From assembly GCA_963757155.1 (NCBI GenBank), contig CAVWQS010000010.1, positions 62,001-126,000 on the forward strand: 64,000 nt of DNA. The letters run 5' to 3'. Below are positions 36,362 through 44,835 of this stretch, one piece after another. Each line of letters starts with the position of its first letter. Position 1 is the stretch's first letter. This DNA comes from DASXQK01 sp963757155. Its GTDB lineage: Bacteria > Pseudomonadota > Alphaproteobacteria > Dongiales > Dongiaceae. Both the position numbers and the translations under genes were made by a program. The notes below the pieces were generated by a model, which saw nothing but the letters and a program-made list of their open reading frames with translations, was not told where the DNA came from and searched no databases.

Positions 36362-36405
36362 GCGATATTAGTGATTTGTGATCACGTCAAAAGAGATACT
36401 ATGGT
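36362..36405. promoter_or_regulatory. Divergent promoters with operator TTGTGATCAC (site 3)
   Basis: Operator core at 36376-36385. The plus strand has TTGTGA (36376-36381), 18 bases, TATGGT (36400-36405), toward the GntR gene. The minus strand has TTGACG (36390-36385), 17 bases, TATCGC (36367-36362), toward the binding-protein unit. The operator lies inside both promoters, so one bound regulator would affect both. The remainder of 36243-36471 shows no gene. Confidence 0.6.
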
Positions 36406-36471
36406 TGGCTCTGAAATCGAGTTCAAGCTGTCCGCCGTTTGGACGAGTTGCGGGCGGGGGTAAAACGACCC

Positions 36472-37185
36472 ATGGGTGACGACATCATGAAAGTGCGCAG
36501 CATCGCCAATCCCGATTTCCAGGTCTCCAAGCTGGAGCGGGAGACGCTGCATGACCGGGCCTATCTCGAGTTGAAAAAGGCGATCATGTCCGGGGCGATC
36601 CGCCCCGGGGCCACGATCACCATCCGCGCCATGGCGACGGCGCTGGGGACCAGCCCGATGCCGGTGCGCGAGGCGCTGCGCCGGCTCGTCGCCGAACGAG
36701 CCCTGGAGATGCTGCCCACCCGCTCGGTCACCTTGCCGCTGATGACGGCGGAGCGCTTCGACGAGATCAGCCGCCTGCGCATTGCGCTGGAGGGCCTCGC
36801 CACCGAGGCCGGGGCCCAGCATCTCTCCCGCGAGGCCCTGCGCCGCCTGCAGCAGGCCCATACGGAAATGAACCGGATGAAGAATGTCGGGGAATATCTG
36901 GCCAAGAACCAGGAGTTCCACTTCACCCTCTACCAGGCGGCGGGCATGCCCATCGCCCTGCAGATGATCGAATCCCTCTGGCTCCAGGCCGGGCCGCTGC
37001 TCAATCTCGCGATCGCGGAATATGGCTTCGAGGGGGCCCAGGACCATCACCGCGAGCTCCTGGATCACCTCGCCAAGCACAATGTCAAAGGTGCCCGCGG
37101 CGCCATCGAAGCCGACATCACCGATGCCGCGCGGATCATCCGCGCCTATCTCGCCTCCCGCCCGGAGGCCGCCGCGGCCGGCTGA
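36472..37185 (+). CDS. GntR family regulator with FCD domain, probable regulator of the hyu/liv island
   Basis: A 237-residue regulator. The winged helix is at about residues 20-85 (LHDRAYLELKKAIMSGAIRPG, ALGTSPMPVREALRRL), followed by a helical FCD effector domain with metal/ligand His and Asp positions (NQEFHFTLYQAAG, DHHRELLDHLAKHN). The frame opens with TTG at 36439; ATG 36472 is the better start. Its own promoter carries the operator that also occurs before hyuB/flavoprotein and ridA, so autoregulation and control of the whole 19.8-37.2 kb island are inferred. The ligand is presumably a catabolic intermediate. Confidence 0.9.
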   Translation: MGDDIMKVRSIANPDFQVSKLERETLHDRAYLELKKAIMSGAIRPGATITIRAMATALGTSPMPVREALRRLVAERALEMLPTRSVTLPLMTAERFDEISRLRIALEGLATEAGAQHLSREALRRLQQAHTEMNRMKNVGEYLAKNQEFHFTLYQAAGMPIALQMIESLWLQAGPLLNLAIAEYGFEGAQDHHRELLDHLAKHNVKGARGAIEADITDAARIIRAYLASRPEAAAAG

Positions 37186-37263
37186 CCGGCTCGCGGGGTT
37201 CTGGCGCGCCCTGGTGAATCAGAGCGCCGTGACCCATATTCGCCCTCGCCCCCTTTCTCTGCT

Positions 37264-37402
37264 TACCCTCGCCCCCGGAACGGGGGAGAGGGCAGGGTGA
37301 GGGGGTGCCGGTTCCAGCGCGAGGCGGATCGAAGGACATGCCTGCCGATAGACCCCCTCACCCCGGCCCTCTTCCCCTTTCGGGGGGCAAGGGGGAAGGG
37401 GG
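37264..37402. repeat. Intergenic repeat family B (copy touching hpnA)
   Basis: Left arm ACCCTCGCCCCCGGAACGGG followed by GGAGAGGGCAGGGTGAGGGGG; right arm CCCCCTCACCCCGGCCCTC followed by a CCCCTTTCGGGGGGCAAGGGG stem. Relatives are at 52188-52232 and 53699-53822. It ends inside the expected first codons of hpnA. Confidence 0.65.
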
Positions 37403-38393
37403 GCCGCACCCTCGTCACCGGCGCCAGCGGCTTCGTCGGCTCGGCGGTGGCCCGCGCCCTGATCGCGGCGGGCCATGAGGTCCGCGCTTTGGTGCGCGCC
37501 CAGAGCCCGCAGGGATAATCTCGCCGGCCTCGATCTGGAGGTCGTCGAGGGCGATATGCGCGATCCCGCTTCCCTCGACCGCGCCATGGCGGGTACAACC
37601 AACCTCTTCCACGTCGCCGCCGACTACCGCCTCTGGGCCCGCGATCCCGCGGAGATCCTGCGCAACAATCGGATCGGCACCGAAGCGGTGATGGAGGCCG
37701 CCTTGCGCCAGGGGCTGGAGCGGATCGTCTATACCAGCAGCGTGGCGACCCTGGCCCTCAACCCCGACGGCACCCCGGCGACGGAGCGGGATGCGCTGAC
37801 GCGAGGCGAGGGCCATCGGCGCCTATAAGCGCAGCAAGGTGGCGGCGGAGCGGGTGGTGCAAAAGATGGTGGCCGAGCGCGGCCTGCCGGCGGTCATCGT
37901 CAACCCCTCCACGCCCATCGGCCCCCGCGACATCAAGCCCACCCCCACGGGCCGCATCATCGTCGAGGCCGCCAGCGGCCGCATGCCGGGCTATGTCGAC
38001 ACCTCGCTCAATTTCGTCCATGTCGAGGATGTGGCGGCGGGGCATCTGGCGGCCTTCGAGCGCGGGCGGGTCGGCGAGCTCTATATCCTGGGGGGCCAGA
38101 ACGCCTCTTTGGCCGAGCTCCTGGGCGACATCGCCCGGATCGTCGGCCGGCGCCCGCCGTGGCTGCGCATTCCGCGCCCGCCGCTCTATCCTCTGGCCTG
38201 GCTCGCCGAGCCAGGGGCGCGGGTGACGGGGCGCGAGCCTTTCGTGACACTGGACGGGCTGCGCATGGCGAAGTATCGCATGGTCTTCTCCTCGGCCAAG
38301 GCGGAGCAGGAGCTGGGCTATCGGGCCCGGCCCTATGGCGAAGGCCTGGCAGAGGCGATCGACTGGTTTCGCAAAGCGGGAAAACTCACGTGA
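37402..38393 (+). pseudogene. hpnA: Hopanoid-associated sugar epimerase HpnA, frameshifted and without a clear start
   Basis: NAD-dependent epimerase/dehydratase of the extended SDR type: Rossmann motif TLVTGASGFVGSAVARAL, then NLFHVAADYRLWARDP, catalytic YKRSK and NPSTPIGPRDIKPTPTG, the HpnA signature. Two extra bases break the frame, near 37510 (AQSP then RDNLAGLDLE) and near 37802 (ERDALT then EARAIGAYKRSK). Upstream of GRTLVTG the frame runs into a family B repeat with no ATG or ribosome site, so the native start has been overwritten or is non-canonical. Its stop overlaps the hpnB GTG. First gene of the hpn run. Confidence 0.88.
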
Positions 38394-39556
38394 GCATCGC
38401 CACAATTCTCGCGGCCCTGTCCCTGGCGATCTGGGCCTATCTGCTGCTGGCCCGGGGCGGCTTCTGGCGCGCGGCCGAACGCGATCCGCCTGTCGTCCCC
38501 AAGCTGCCGGACAGCAGCCCGCCGGCGGTGACCGCCGTGATCCCGGCGCGCGACGAGGCCGATGTGGTGGGAAGCGCCATCTCCTCTTTGCTGGCCCAGG
38601 ATTTCGCCGGCCGGCTCGATGTCGTGCTGGTGGATGATCAGAGCAGCGACGGCACGGCCGAGACGGCACGCCAGGCCGCGGCGGCGCTGGGCGCCTCGGC
38701 GCGTCTGACGGTGCTCGCCGGCCGGCCGCTGCCCGCGGGCTGGACCGGCAAGCTCTGGGCGCTGCAGCAGGGCATCGATCATGTGCTGGCCCGGCCGGCG
38801 CCGGCGGATTTCCTGCTGCTGACCGATGCCGATATCGCCTATGCGCCCGAGACGGTGACGGGGCTGGTGGCGGAGGCCGCGGCCGAGGGGCTCGTCCTCA
38901 ATTCCCGCATGGCCAAGCTCACCTGCGCCAGTCCGGCGGAGCGCGCCTTGATCCCCGCCTTCATCTTCTTCTTCCAGATGCTCTATCCCTTCGCCTGGGT
39001 GAACCGGCCGGCGCGCCCCATCGCGGCGGCGGCCGGCGGCTGCATGCTCGCGCGGCGCGAGGCGCTGCTCGCCGCCGGAGGAATCGAATCGATCCGCGGC
39101 GAGCTCATCGACGATTGCGCGCTGGCCCGCCGGCTGAAGGCCCGGGGCCCGATCCGCTTGACCCTGACCGAGCGGGTGCGAAGCCTCCGGCCCTATGCCG
39201 GGATCGGCGAGATCCGGCGCATGGTCGCCCGCTCGGCCTATGCCCAGCTCCGCTTCTCGCCTTTGCTGCTCATCGGCACGGCGCTCGGCATGGTCGTCAC
39301 ATATCTCGTGCCGCCGCTCCTCGTTTTCTTCGGCAGCGCCTGGCTGCTGGCCCTGGCGGCCTGGGTCGCCATGGCGCTGGCCTTCCAGCCGGTCTTGCGC
39401 TTCTACCGCCTCTCGCCGCTCTGGGGGCTGGCGCTGCCGGCCATCGCCGCGCTCTACCTCCTCTTCACCCTCGATTCCGCCTGGCAGCATTGGCGCGGCC
39501 GCGGCGGCTTCTGGAAGGGCCGCGCCCAGGCCCCCGGCGCCTCGGGGGCGGCATGA
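38390..39556 (+). CDS. hpnB: Hopanoid-associated glycosyltransferase HpnB
   Basis: A 388-residue family 2 glycosyltransferase: a membrane helix at the start (IATILAALSLAIWAYLLLA), nucleotide-sugar region TAVIPARDEADVVG, DDQSSDGT, DADIAYAPE (DxD-like), and DDCALARRLK, followed by C-terminal membrane segments. Characteristic of HpnB of hopanoid clusters; proposed to work on hopanoid head-group glycosylation or a related membrane lipid. GTG start overlapping the hpnA stop (GTGA). Confidence 0.9.
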   Translation: MSIATILAALSLAIWAYLLLARGGFWRAAERDPPVVPKLPDSSPPAVTAVIPARDEADVVGSAISSLLAQDFAGRLDVVLVDDQSSDGTAETARQAAAALGASARLTVLAGRPLPAGWTGKLWALQQGIDHVLARPAPADFLLLTDADIAYAPETVTGLVAEAAAEGLVLNSRMAKLTCASPAERALIPAFIFFFQMLYPFAWVNRPARPIAAAAGGCMLARREALLAAGGIESIRGELIDDCALARRLKARGPIRLTLTERVRSLRPYAGIGEIRRMVARSAYAQLRFSPLLLIGTALGMVVTYLVPPLLVFFGSAWLLALAAWVAMALAFQPVLRFYRLSPLWGLALPAIAALYLLFTLDSAWQHWRGRGGFWKGRAQAPGASGAA

Positions 39557-39617
39557 GTTCTATTCGTCCGTCACCCTCGCGAAAGTGCGAATCGTCGATC
39601 GCGCTGCCCTGCTTTCT

Positions 39618-39783
39618 CCCCCTCCCCCTGCGGGCCGTGAGGCCCGCGCATTGACGGGGGAGGGCCGGGGTGCGGGTGGCCATAGACCACGACAATGCAA
39701 CTGAGGCCATCACAGGCCCATGCGGATCCGCGGACGCGGATCCGACCCCCCTCCCTAACGCCTCCCCCGCAAGGGGGGAGGGG
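39618..39783. repeat. Intergenic repeat family A, copy 3
   Basis: Same orientation as the copy at 1-157: GCGGGCCGTGAGGCCCGC arm, a divergent core, the GATCCGCGGACGCGGATC palindrome, then CTCCCCCGCAAGGGGGGAGG. It separates hpnB from hpnC by about 250 bases in an otherwise overlapping run of hpn genes. Confidence 0.75.
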
Positions 39784-39803
39784 ATGTTTTGGAAAGGTGG
39801 CGC

Positions 39804-40698
39804 ATGGCCCGCATGAGCGCCGCCGCGGAGGCCGTCAGCTCGGGCAAGGGTCATCGCGACGAGAATTTTCCCGTCGCCTCCTGGCTGATCGCCCCGCATC
39901 ACCGGCCCATCATCCTCGCCTTCTACCGCTTCGTGCGTGCCGCCGATGACGTGGCCGATCATGCGAGCCTGCCGCCCGAGGAGAAGCTGGCCCTGCTCGA
40001 CCGGCTGGAGCGCTCGCTGCTGGGGCGCGATGACAGCGAGCCCGCCGGCGTGGCGCTGCGCGACGCGCTGATGCTCCGCCGCCTGCCGCCGCGCCACGCG
40101 CTCGATCTGCTGAGCGCCTTTCGTCTCGACGTGACCAAGCATCGCTACGTCGATTGGGACGACCTGATGGACTATTGCGCCTTCTCGGCCATGCCGGTCG
40201 GACGCTTCGTCCTCGATGTCCATGGCGAGGCGCGCTCGACCTGGCCCGCCAATGATGCCCTTTGTGCGGCGCTGCAGGTGATCAACCATCTGCAGGATTG
40301 CGGAAAGGATTATCGCGATCTCGATCGGGTCTATATCCCTGGCGATGCCTTTGCCGCCGCGGGCAGCAGCCCCGAGGCGCTGGCGGCGTCACATGCCTCG
40401 CCCGCGCTGCTCGCCTGCATCCGCGATCTGGCGGCACGCACGGAGGTGCTCCTAAGGGAGGCCGCGCCCTTCGCCCTCCAGATCGCCGACCGGCGCCTCG
40501 CTTTGGAGGTTTCCGTGATCCATCGCCTGGCGGCGCGCCTCACCGCCGGTCTCGCCCAGCGCGATCCCTTGAGCGAGCGCGTTCATCTCTCGGGTCTCGA
40601 ATTCGGCGCCGCTGGCGCTCCTGGCCATGGGGCAGACGCTGCTGAGCCGCCTCATCCATCGCCCGGCGGTGAAGCCCGTCTCGGGGCATCGGCCATGA
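39804..40698 (+). CDS. hpnC: Squalene synthase HpnC (frame break near the 3' end)
   Basis: A 297-residue (corrected) trans-isoprenyl diphosphate synthase-like enzyme. In bacteria HpnC works with HpnD and HpnE to make squalene, converting presqualene diphosphate to hydroxysqualene. First Asp-rich motif DDVAD (48-52), second NHLQDCGKDYRDLD (161-174). One extra G near 40592 (TCGGGTC for TCGGTC) throws the frame into that of hpnD, giving a false 591-residue HpnC-HpnD fusion. In the corrected frame the protein ends LLAMGQTLLSRLIHRPAV with a TGA overlapping the hpnD ATG. Preferred start ATG 39804 after GGAAAGG. Confidence 0.9.
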
Positions 40699-41564
40699 CC
40701 CAGACGACGGCGGCAAGCGAGGCGATGGAGACCGCGGCGGCCGAGGGGCCGCCGAGCACGGCGGCCCGCAGCTCGGGCAGCTCCTTCTATACCGCCATGC
40801 GCGTGCTGCCCGCCCCGCAGCGCGACGCGATGTACGAGATCTATGCCTTCTGCCGCGCCGTCGACGACATCGCCGATGGCGAGGCCCCGCAAGCCGAACG
40901 CCGCGCCGGCCTCGAGCGCTGGCGCGCCGATATCGACCGCCTCTATGCCGGCGAGCCGCCGGCCGGCCTCGGCCGGCTCGCCGCCACGGCCCAGCGCTTC
41001 GGCCTGGCGCGGGAGGATTTTCTCGCCGTCATCGACGGCATGGAAATGGATGTCGAGCAGGATATCCGGGCGCCGGATTTCGCCACCCTCGATCTCTATT
41101 GCGATCGCGTCGCCAGCGCCGTGGGCCGCCTCTCCGTCAGGATCTTCGGCCTCGGCGAGGCGGAGGGGCGCGATCTCGCCCATGAGCTCGGCCGCGCTCT
41201 GCAGCTCACCAATATCCTGCGCGACCTCGATGAGGATGCCGCGGTCGGCCGGCTCTATCTGCCGCGCGAGGCCCTCGAGGATGCGGGCATCGCCGCGCGC
41301 GATCCCGCGGCGGTGCTGGCCGATCCGGCGCTGGACCGCGCCTGCGCCGTGGTCGCCGCGCGCGCCCGCGGGCATTTCGCCGCCGCCGGCGCCATCATCG
41401 CCCGCTGCCCGCGCCGCGCCACCTTGGCGCCCCGGCTGATGGCCAAGGTCTATCGCCATATCCTCGAGCGCATGACCCGCCAGGGCTGGCGCGCGCCGCG
41501 CCAGCGCGTGAAGATCGGCCGCGCCCGGCTTATCTGGATGCTTCTCGCCGACAGATTCTTCTGA
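40695..41564 (+). CDS. hpnD: Presqualene diphosphate synthase HpnD
   Basis: A 289-residue enzyme that condenses two farnesyl diphosphates to presqualene diphosphate. Asp-rich motifs DDIAD (57-61) and NILRDLDED (173-181), with the YEIYAFCRAVDD context typical of HpnD. Starts at ATG 40695 overlapping the corrected hpnC stop (ATGA); the N-terminal ~28 residues are low-complexity Ala/Ser/Glu. It ends in a TGATG overlap with hpnE, showing translational coupling. Confidence 0.93.
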   Translation: MTQTTAASEAMETAAAEGPPSTAARSSGSSFYTAMRVLPAPQRDAMYEIYAFCRAVDDIADGEAPQAERRAGLERWRADIDRLYAGEPPAGLGRLAATAQRFGLAREDFLAVIDGMEMDVEQDIRAPDFATLDLYCDRVASAVGRLSVRIFGLGEAEGRDLAHELGRALQLTNILRDLDEDAAVGRLYLPREALEDAGIAARDPAAVLADPALDRACAVVAARARGHFAAAGAIIARCPRRATLAPRLMAKVYRHILERMTRQGWRAPRQRVKIGRARLIWMLLADRFF

Positions 41565-42817
41565 TGCCGCGTCCCGTCCTCCATATCGTCGGCGCCGGGC
41601 TCGCCGGGCTGGCCGCGGCGGTCCGCCTCGCCGAGGAGGGTGCCGAGATCGTCCTGCATGAGGCGACGGATCACGCCGGCGGGCGCTGCCGCTCTTACTA
41701 CGAGCCGGCGCTGGATCAGGTGATCGACAACGGCAATCATCTCCTGCTCTCGGCCAATCATGCAGCACTGGAATTTCTGCGGCGCATCGGCGCCGACGAC
41801 GCTCTCCTCGGGCCGGCGCATGCCAGCTTCGACTTCGCCGATCTCGCCGATGGCAGCCGCTGGCGCATCGAGATCAATGACGGGCGGCTGCCCTGGTGGA
41901 TCTTCTCCGCCCGGGCCCGCGTGCCGGGGACCGGGGCGCTGGACTATCTCGGCGCCTGGCGGCTGCTGACCGCAGGCCCCGAGGCCAGCATCGCCGAGGT
42001 CATGGCCTGCCGCGGCCGGGTCTATGACCGTCTCCTGCGGCCCCTGCTGCTGGCCGCCCTCAATACCGAGCCGGAGCCCGCCTCCGCCCGTCTCGCCGGC
42101 ACGATCCTGAAGGAGACGCTGCTCAGGGGCGGCGAGGCCTGCCGGCCTCTGGTGGCGGCACGAGGCCTCTCCACCGCCTTCATCGATCCGGCGCTCGCCT
42201 GGCTTCAGGCCCGCGGCGTCGCCTTGCGCTTCGGCCATCGCCTGCGCCGGGTCGCATCTGCCGAGGGGCGGGTGAGCGCGCTCGATTTCGGCGAGGAGGC
42301 CGTGGCGCTGGCGCCCGGCGATGCGGCGATCCTTGCCTTGCCCGCGCCCGTGGCCAAGGCGCTGCTGCCGGAGATCACGGCGCCGGAGAGCTTCCGGGCC
42401 ATCCTCAATGCCCATTTCAAGATCGACGCCCCGCCGGGCTGGCCGCCCATCCTCGGCGTCATCGGCGGCACGGTCGAATGGCTCTTCGCCTTCGAGAATC
42501 GTCTTTCGGTCACCATCAGCGGCGCCGACCGGCTGATCGACAGGGATCGCGAGGATCTGGCCCGCGAGCTTTGGGGCGAGGTGGCGGCCCTCACCGGCCT
42601 CGGGGCCAGCCTGCCGGCCTGGCAGATCGTCAAGGAGCGCCGGGCCACATTTGCCGCTTTGCCGGCGGAGGAGGCGAGGCGGCCGGGGGCCGAAACGCGC
42701 TGGCCCAATCTGCGTCTGGCGGGCGATTGGACGGCGACGGGCCTGCCGGCCACCATCGAGGGGGCGATCCGCTCCGGCAACCGGGCGGCCGAATCCCTTG
42801 TATCAAAGGGGTTGTGA
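41564..42817 (+). CDS. hpnE: Squalene-forming FAD oxidoreductase HpnE
   Basis: A 417-residue flavoprotein of the amine oxidase/phytoene desaturase type. FAD-binding HIVGAGLAGLAAAVRLAEEG (7-26) followed by HEATDHAGGRCRS; C-terminal FAD contact LAGDWTATGLPATIEGAIRSG. HpnE reduces hydroxysqualene to squalene, the third step after HpnD and HpnC. Starts inside the hpnD stop. Confidence 0.93.
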   Translation: MPRPVLHIVGAGLAGLAAAVRLAEEGAEIVLHEATDHAGGRCRSYYEPALDQVIDNGNHLLLSANHAALEFLRRIGADDALLGPAHASFDFADLADGSRWRIEINDGRLPWWIFSARARVPGTGALDYLGAWRLLTAGPEASIAEVMACRGRVYDRLLRPLLLAALNTEPEPASARLAGTILKETLLRGGEACRPLVAARGLSTAFIDPALAWLQARGVALRFGHRLRRVASAEGRVSALDFGEEAVALAPGDAAILALPAPVAKALLPEITAPESFRAILNAHFKIDAPPGWPPILGVIGGTVEWLFAFENRLSVTISGADRLIDRDREDLARELWGEVAALTGLGASLPAWQIVKERRATFAALPAEEARRPGAETRWPNLRLAGDWTATGLPATIEGAIRSGNRAAESLVSKGL

Positions 42818-42861
42818 GTGGGGCGGCGGCCGGGTAAAGCCTGAGAGTCCCAGGAACAGCG

Positions 42862-44835
42862 ATGCAGGCCTTCTCCTCCGTGCAACCTTCAATTGCCGAC
42901 CCAGCCGTCTCGCCGGCCGATCTCGAAGGCTCGATCGGCCGGGCGACGGAGGCCATCCTGGCGCTCCAGCGCGAGGACGGCCATTGGGTCTTCGAGCTCG
43001 AGGCCGATGCCACGATTCCGGCCGAATATGTCCTGCTGAAGCATTTCCTGGGCGAGCCGGCGGACCTCGCGCTCGAAGCGAAGATCGCCCGCTATCTCCG
43101 GCGCATCCAGGCCGCCCATGGCGGCTGGCCGCTGTTCCATGAGGGCGCCTTCAATATCAGCGCCAGCGTGAAGGCCTACTACGCCCTCAAGATGATCGGC
43201 GATTCGGTCGACGCGCCCCATATGGTCCGGGCCCGCGAGGCGATCCTCGCCCATGGCGGGGCCGCCACCTGCAATGTCTTCACCCGTGCCATGCTCGCCC
43301 TCTTCGCCCAGGTCCCCTGGCGCGGCGTGCCGGTGATGCCGGTGGAGATCATGCTGCTGCCGCGCTGGTTTCCCTTCCATCTCGACAAGATCTCCTATTG
43401 GGCCCGCACGGTGCTGGTGCCGCTCCTCGTGCTCATGGCCTTGAAGCCGCGGGCGCGCAATCCGCGCGGCATCGGGATCGCCGAGCTCTTCGTGGTGCCG
43501 CCGGAGCGGGTGCGCGACTGGCCCAAGGGGCCGCATCAGGTGCAGCCCTGGTCGGCCATCTTCGGCGCCATCGACCGGGTGCTGCGCCGGGTCGAGCCGC
43601 TGTTCCCGGGAAAGCCGCGCCGGCGCGCCATCGATCGCGCCGCCGCTTTCGTCATCGAGCGTCTCAACGGCGAGGACGGGCTGGGGGCGATCTTCCCCGC
43701 CATGGCCAATACCGTGATGATGTTCGAGATCCTGGGCTATCCCCATGACGATCCGCGGGTCGTGCTCGCCCGCCGCTCGATCGAGAAGCTGGTGGTGGTC
43801 AAGGAGGACGAGGCCTATTGCCAGCCCTGTCTCTCGCCGATCTGGGATACGGCCCTGGTCTGCCATGCCCTGATGGAAGCAGGCGGCGAGCGCGCCGCCG
43901 GCAGCGCCGTCAGGGGCCTCGACTGGCTGAAGCCGCTCCAGGAGCTGGAGACCGTGGGCGACTGGGCCGTGCAGCGCCCCAATGTGCGGCCGGGCGGCTG
44001 GGCCTTCCAATATGCCAATCCCCATTATCCCGATCTCGACGATACCGCCGTGGTGGTCATGGCCATGGACCGCGCGGCGGCAAAAGGCGGCGCGGATTAC
44101 GGCACCGCGATCGCGCGCGGGCGCGAATGGGTCGAGGGGCTGCAGAGCCGCAACGGCGGCTGGGGCGCCTTCGACGCCGACAACGACCATGACTATCTGA
44201 ACTACATCCCCTTCGCCGATCACGGCGCGCTGCTCGATCCGCCGACCGCCGATGTCACGGGACGCTGCCTCGGCATGCTGGCCCAGCTCGGCGAGACCAA
44301 GGACAGCCCCGCCGTCGCCGCCGCCATCGCCTATCTGCTGCGCACCCAGATGACGGACGGCAGCTGGTACGGCCGCTGGGGCATGAACTACATCTACGGC
44401 ACCTGGTCGGTGCTGGCCGGGCTCAACGCGGCGGGCGTCGATCTGCAATCGCCCGAGATCCGCCGCGCCGTCGAATGGCTGGTCGCGATCCAGAATCCGG
44501 ACGGCGGCTGGGGCGAGGATGGCGACAGCTACAAGCTCGGCTACAAGGGCTATGAGCCCGCGCCCAGCACCGCCTCCCAGACCTCCTGGGCGCTGCTCGC
44601 CCTGATGGCGGCGGGCGAGGTCGAACATCCCGCCGTCGCCCGCGGCGTCGCCTATCTGCAGCAGCATCAGGCGGAGGACGGGCTCTGGGCGGAGGAGCGC
44701 TACACCGCCACCGGCTTTCCCCGGGTCTTCTATCTGCGCTACCACGGCTATGGGAAATTCTTCCCGCTCTGGGCCATGGCCCGCTACCGCAATCTGACCA
44801 AGGGCAATACCCGCGCCGTGCTGTACGGGCTGTGA
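42862..44835 (+). CDS. shc: Squalene-hopene cyclase
   Basis: A 657-residue membrane-associated terpene cyclase that folds squalene to hopene/hopanol. Catalytic DxDD motif is DLDD at residues 391-394 (YPDLDDTAVV). Multiple QW repeats are visible: QREDGHWVFELEAD near the N-terminus, QSRNGGWGAFDADND, QMTDGSWYGRWG, QNPDGGWGED and QAEDGLWAEE. Full length for the family. 45 bases after hpnE; its stop overlaps the GTG start of hpnG. Confidence 0.97.
   Translation: MQAFSSVQPSIADPAVSPADLEGSIGRATEAILALQREDGHWVFELEADATIPAEYVLLKHFLGEPADLALEAKIARYLRRIQAAHGGWPLFHEGAFNISASVKAYYALKMIGDSVDAPHMVRAREAILAHGGAATCNVFTRAMLALFAQVPWRGVPVMPVEIMLLPRWFPFHLDKISYWARTVLVPLLVLMALKPRARNPRGIGIAELFVVPPERVRDWPKGPHQVQPWSAIFGAIDRVLRRVEPLFPGKPRRRAIDRAAAFVIERLNGEDGLGAIFPAMANTVMMFEILGYPHDDPRVVLARRSIEKLVVVKEDEAYCQPCLSPIWDTALVCHALMEAGGERAAGSAVRGLDWLKPLQELETVGDWAVQRPNVRPGGWAFQYANPHYPDLDDTAVVVMAMDRAAAKGGADYGTAIARGREWVEGLQSRNGGWGAFDADNDHDYLNYIPFADHGALLDPPTADVTGRCLGMLAQLGETKDSPAVAAAIAYLLRTQMTDGSWYGRWGMNYIYGTWSVLAGLNAAGVDLQSPEIRRAVEWLVAIQNPDGGWGEDGDSYKLGYKGYEPAPSTASQTSWALLALMAAGEVEHPAVARGVAYLQQHQAEDGLWAEERYTATGFPRVFYLRYHGYGKFFPLWAMARYRNLTKGNTRAVLYGL

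Noticed and set aside
39804..41564. HpnC-HpnD bifunctional fusion enzyme
   Set aside because: A single extra base explains it and the true HpnC end and HpnD start overlap as ATGA.
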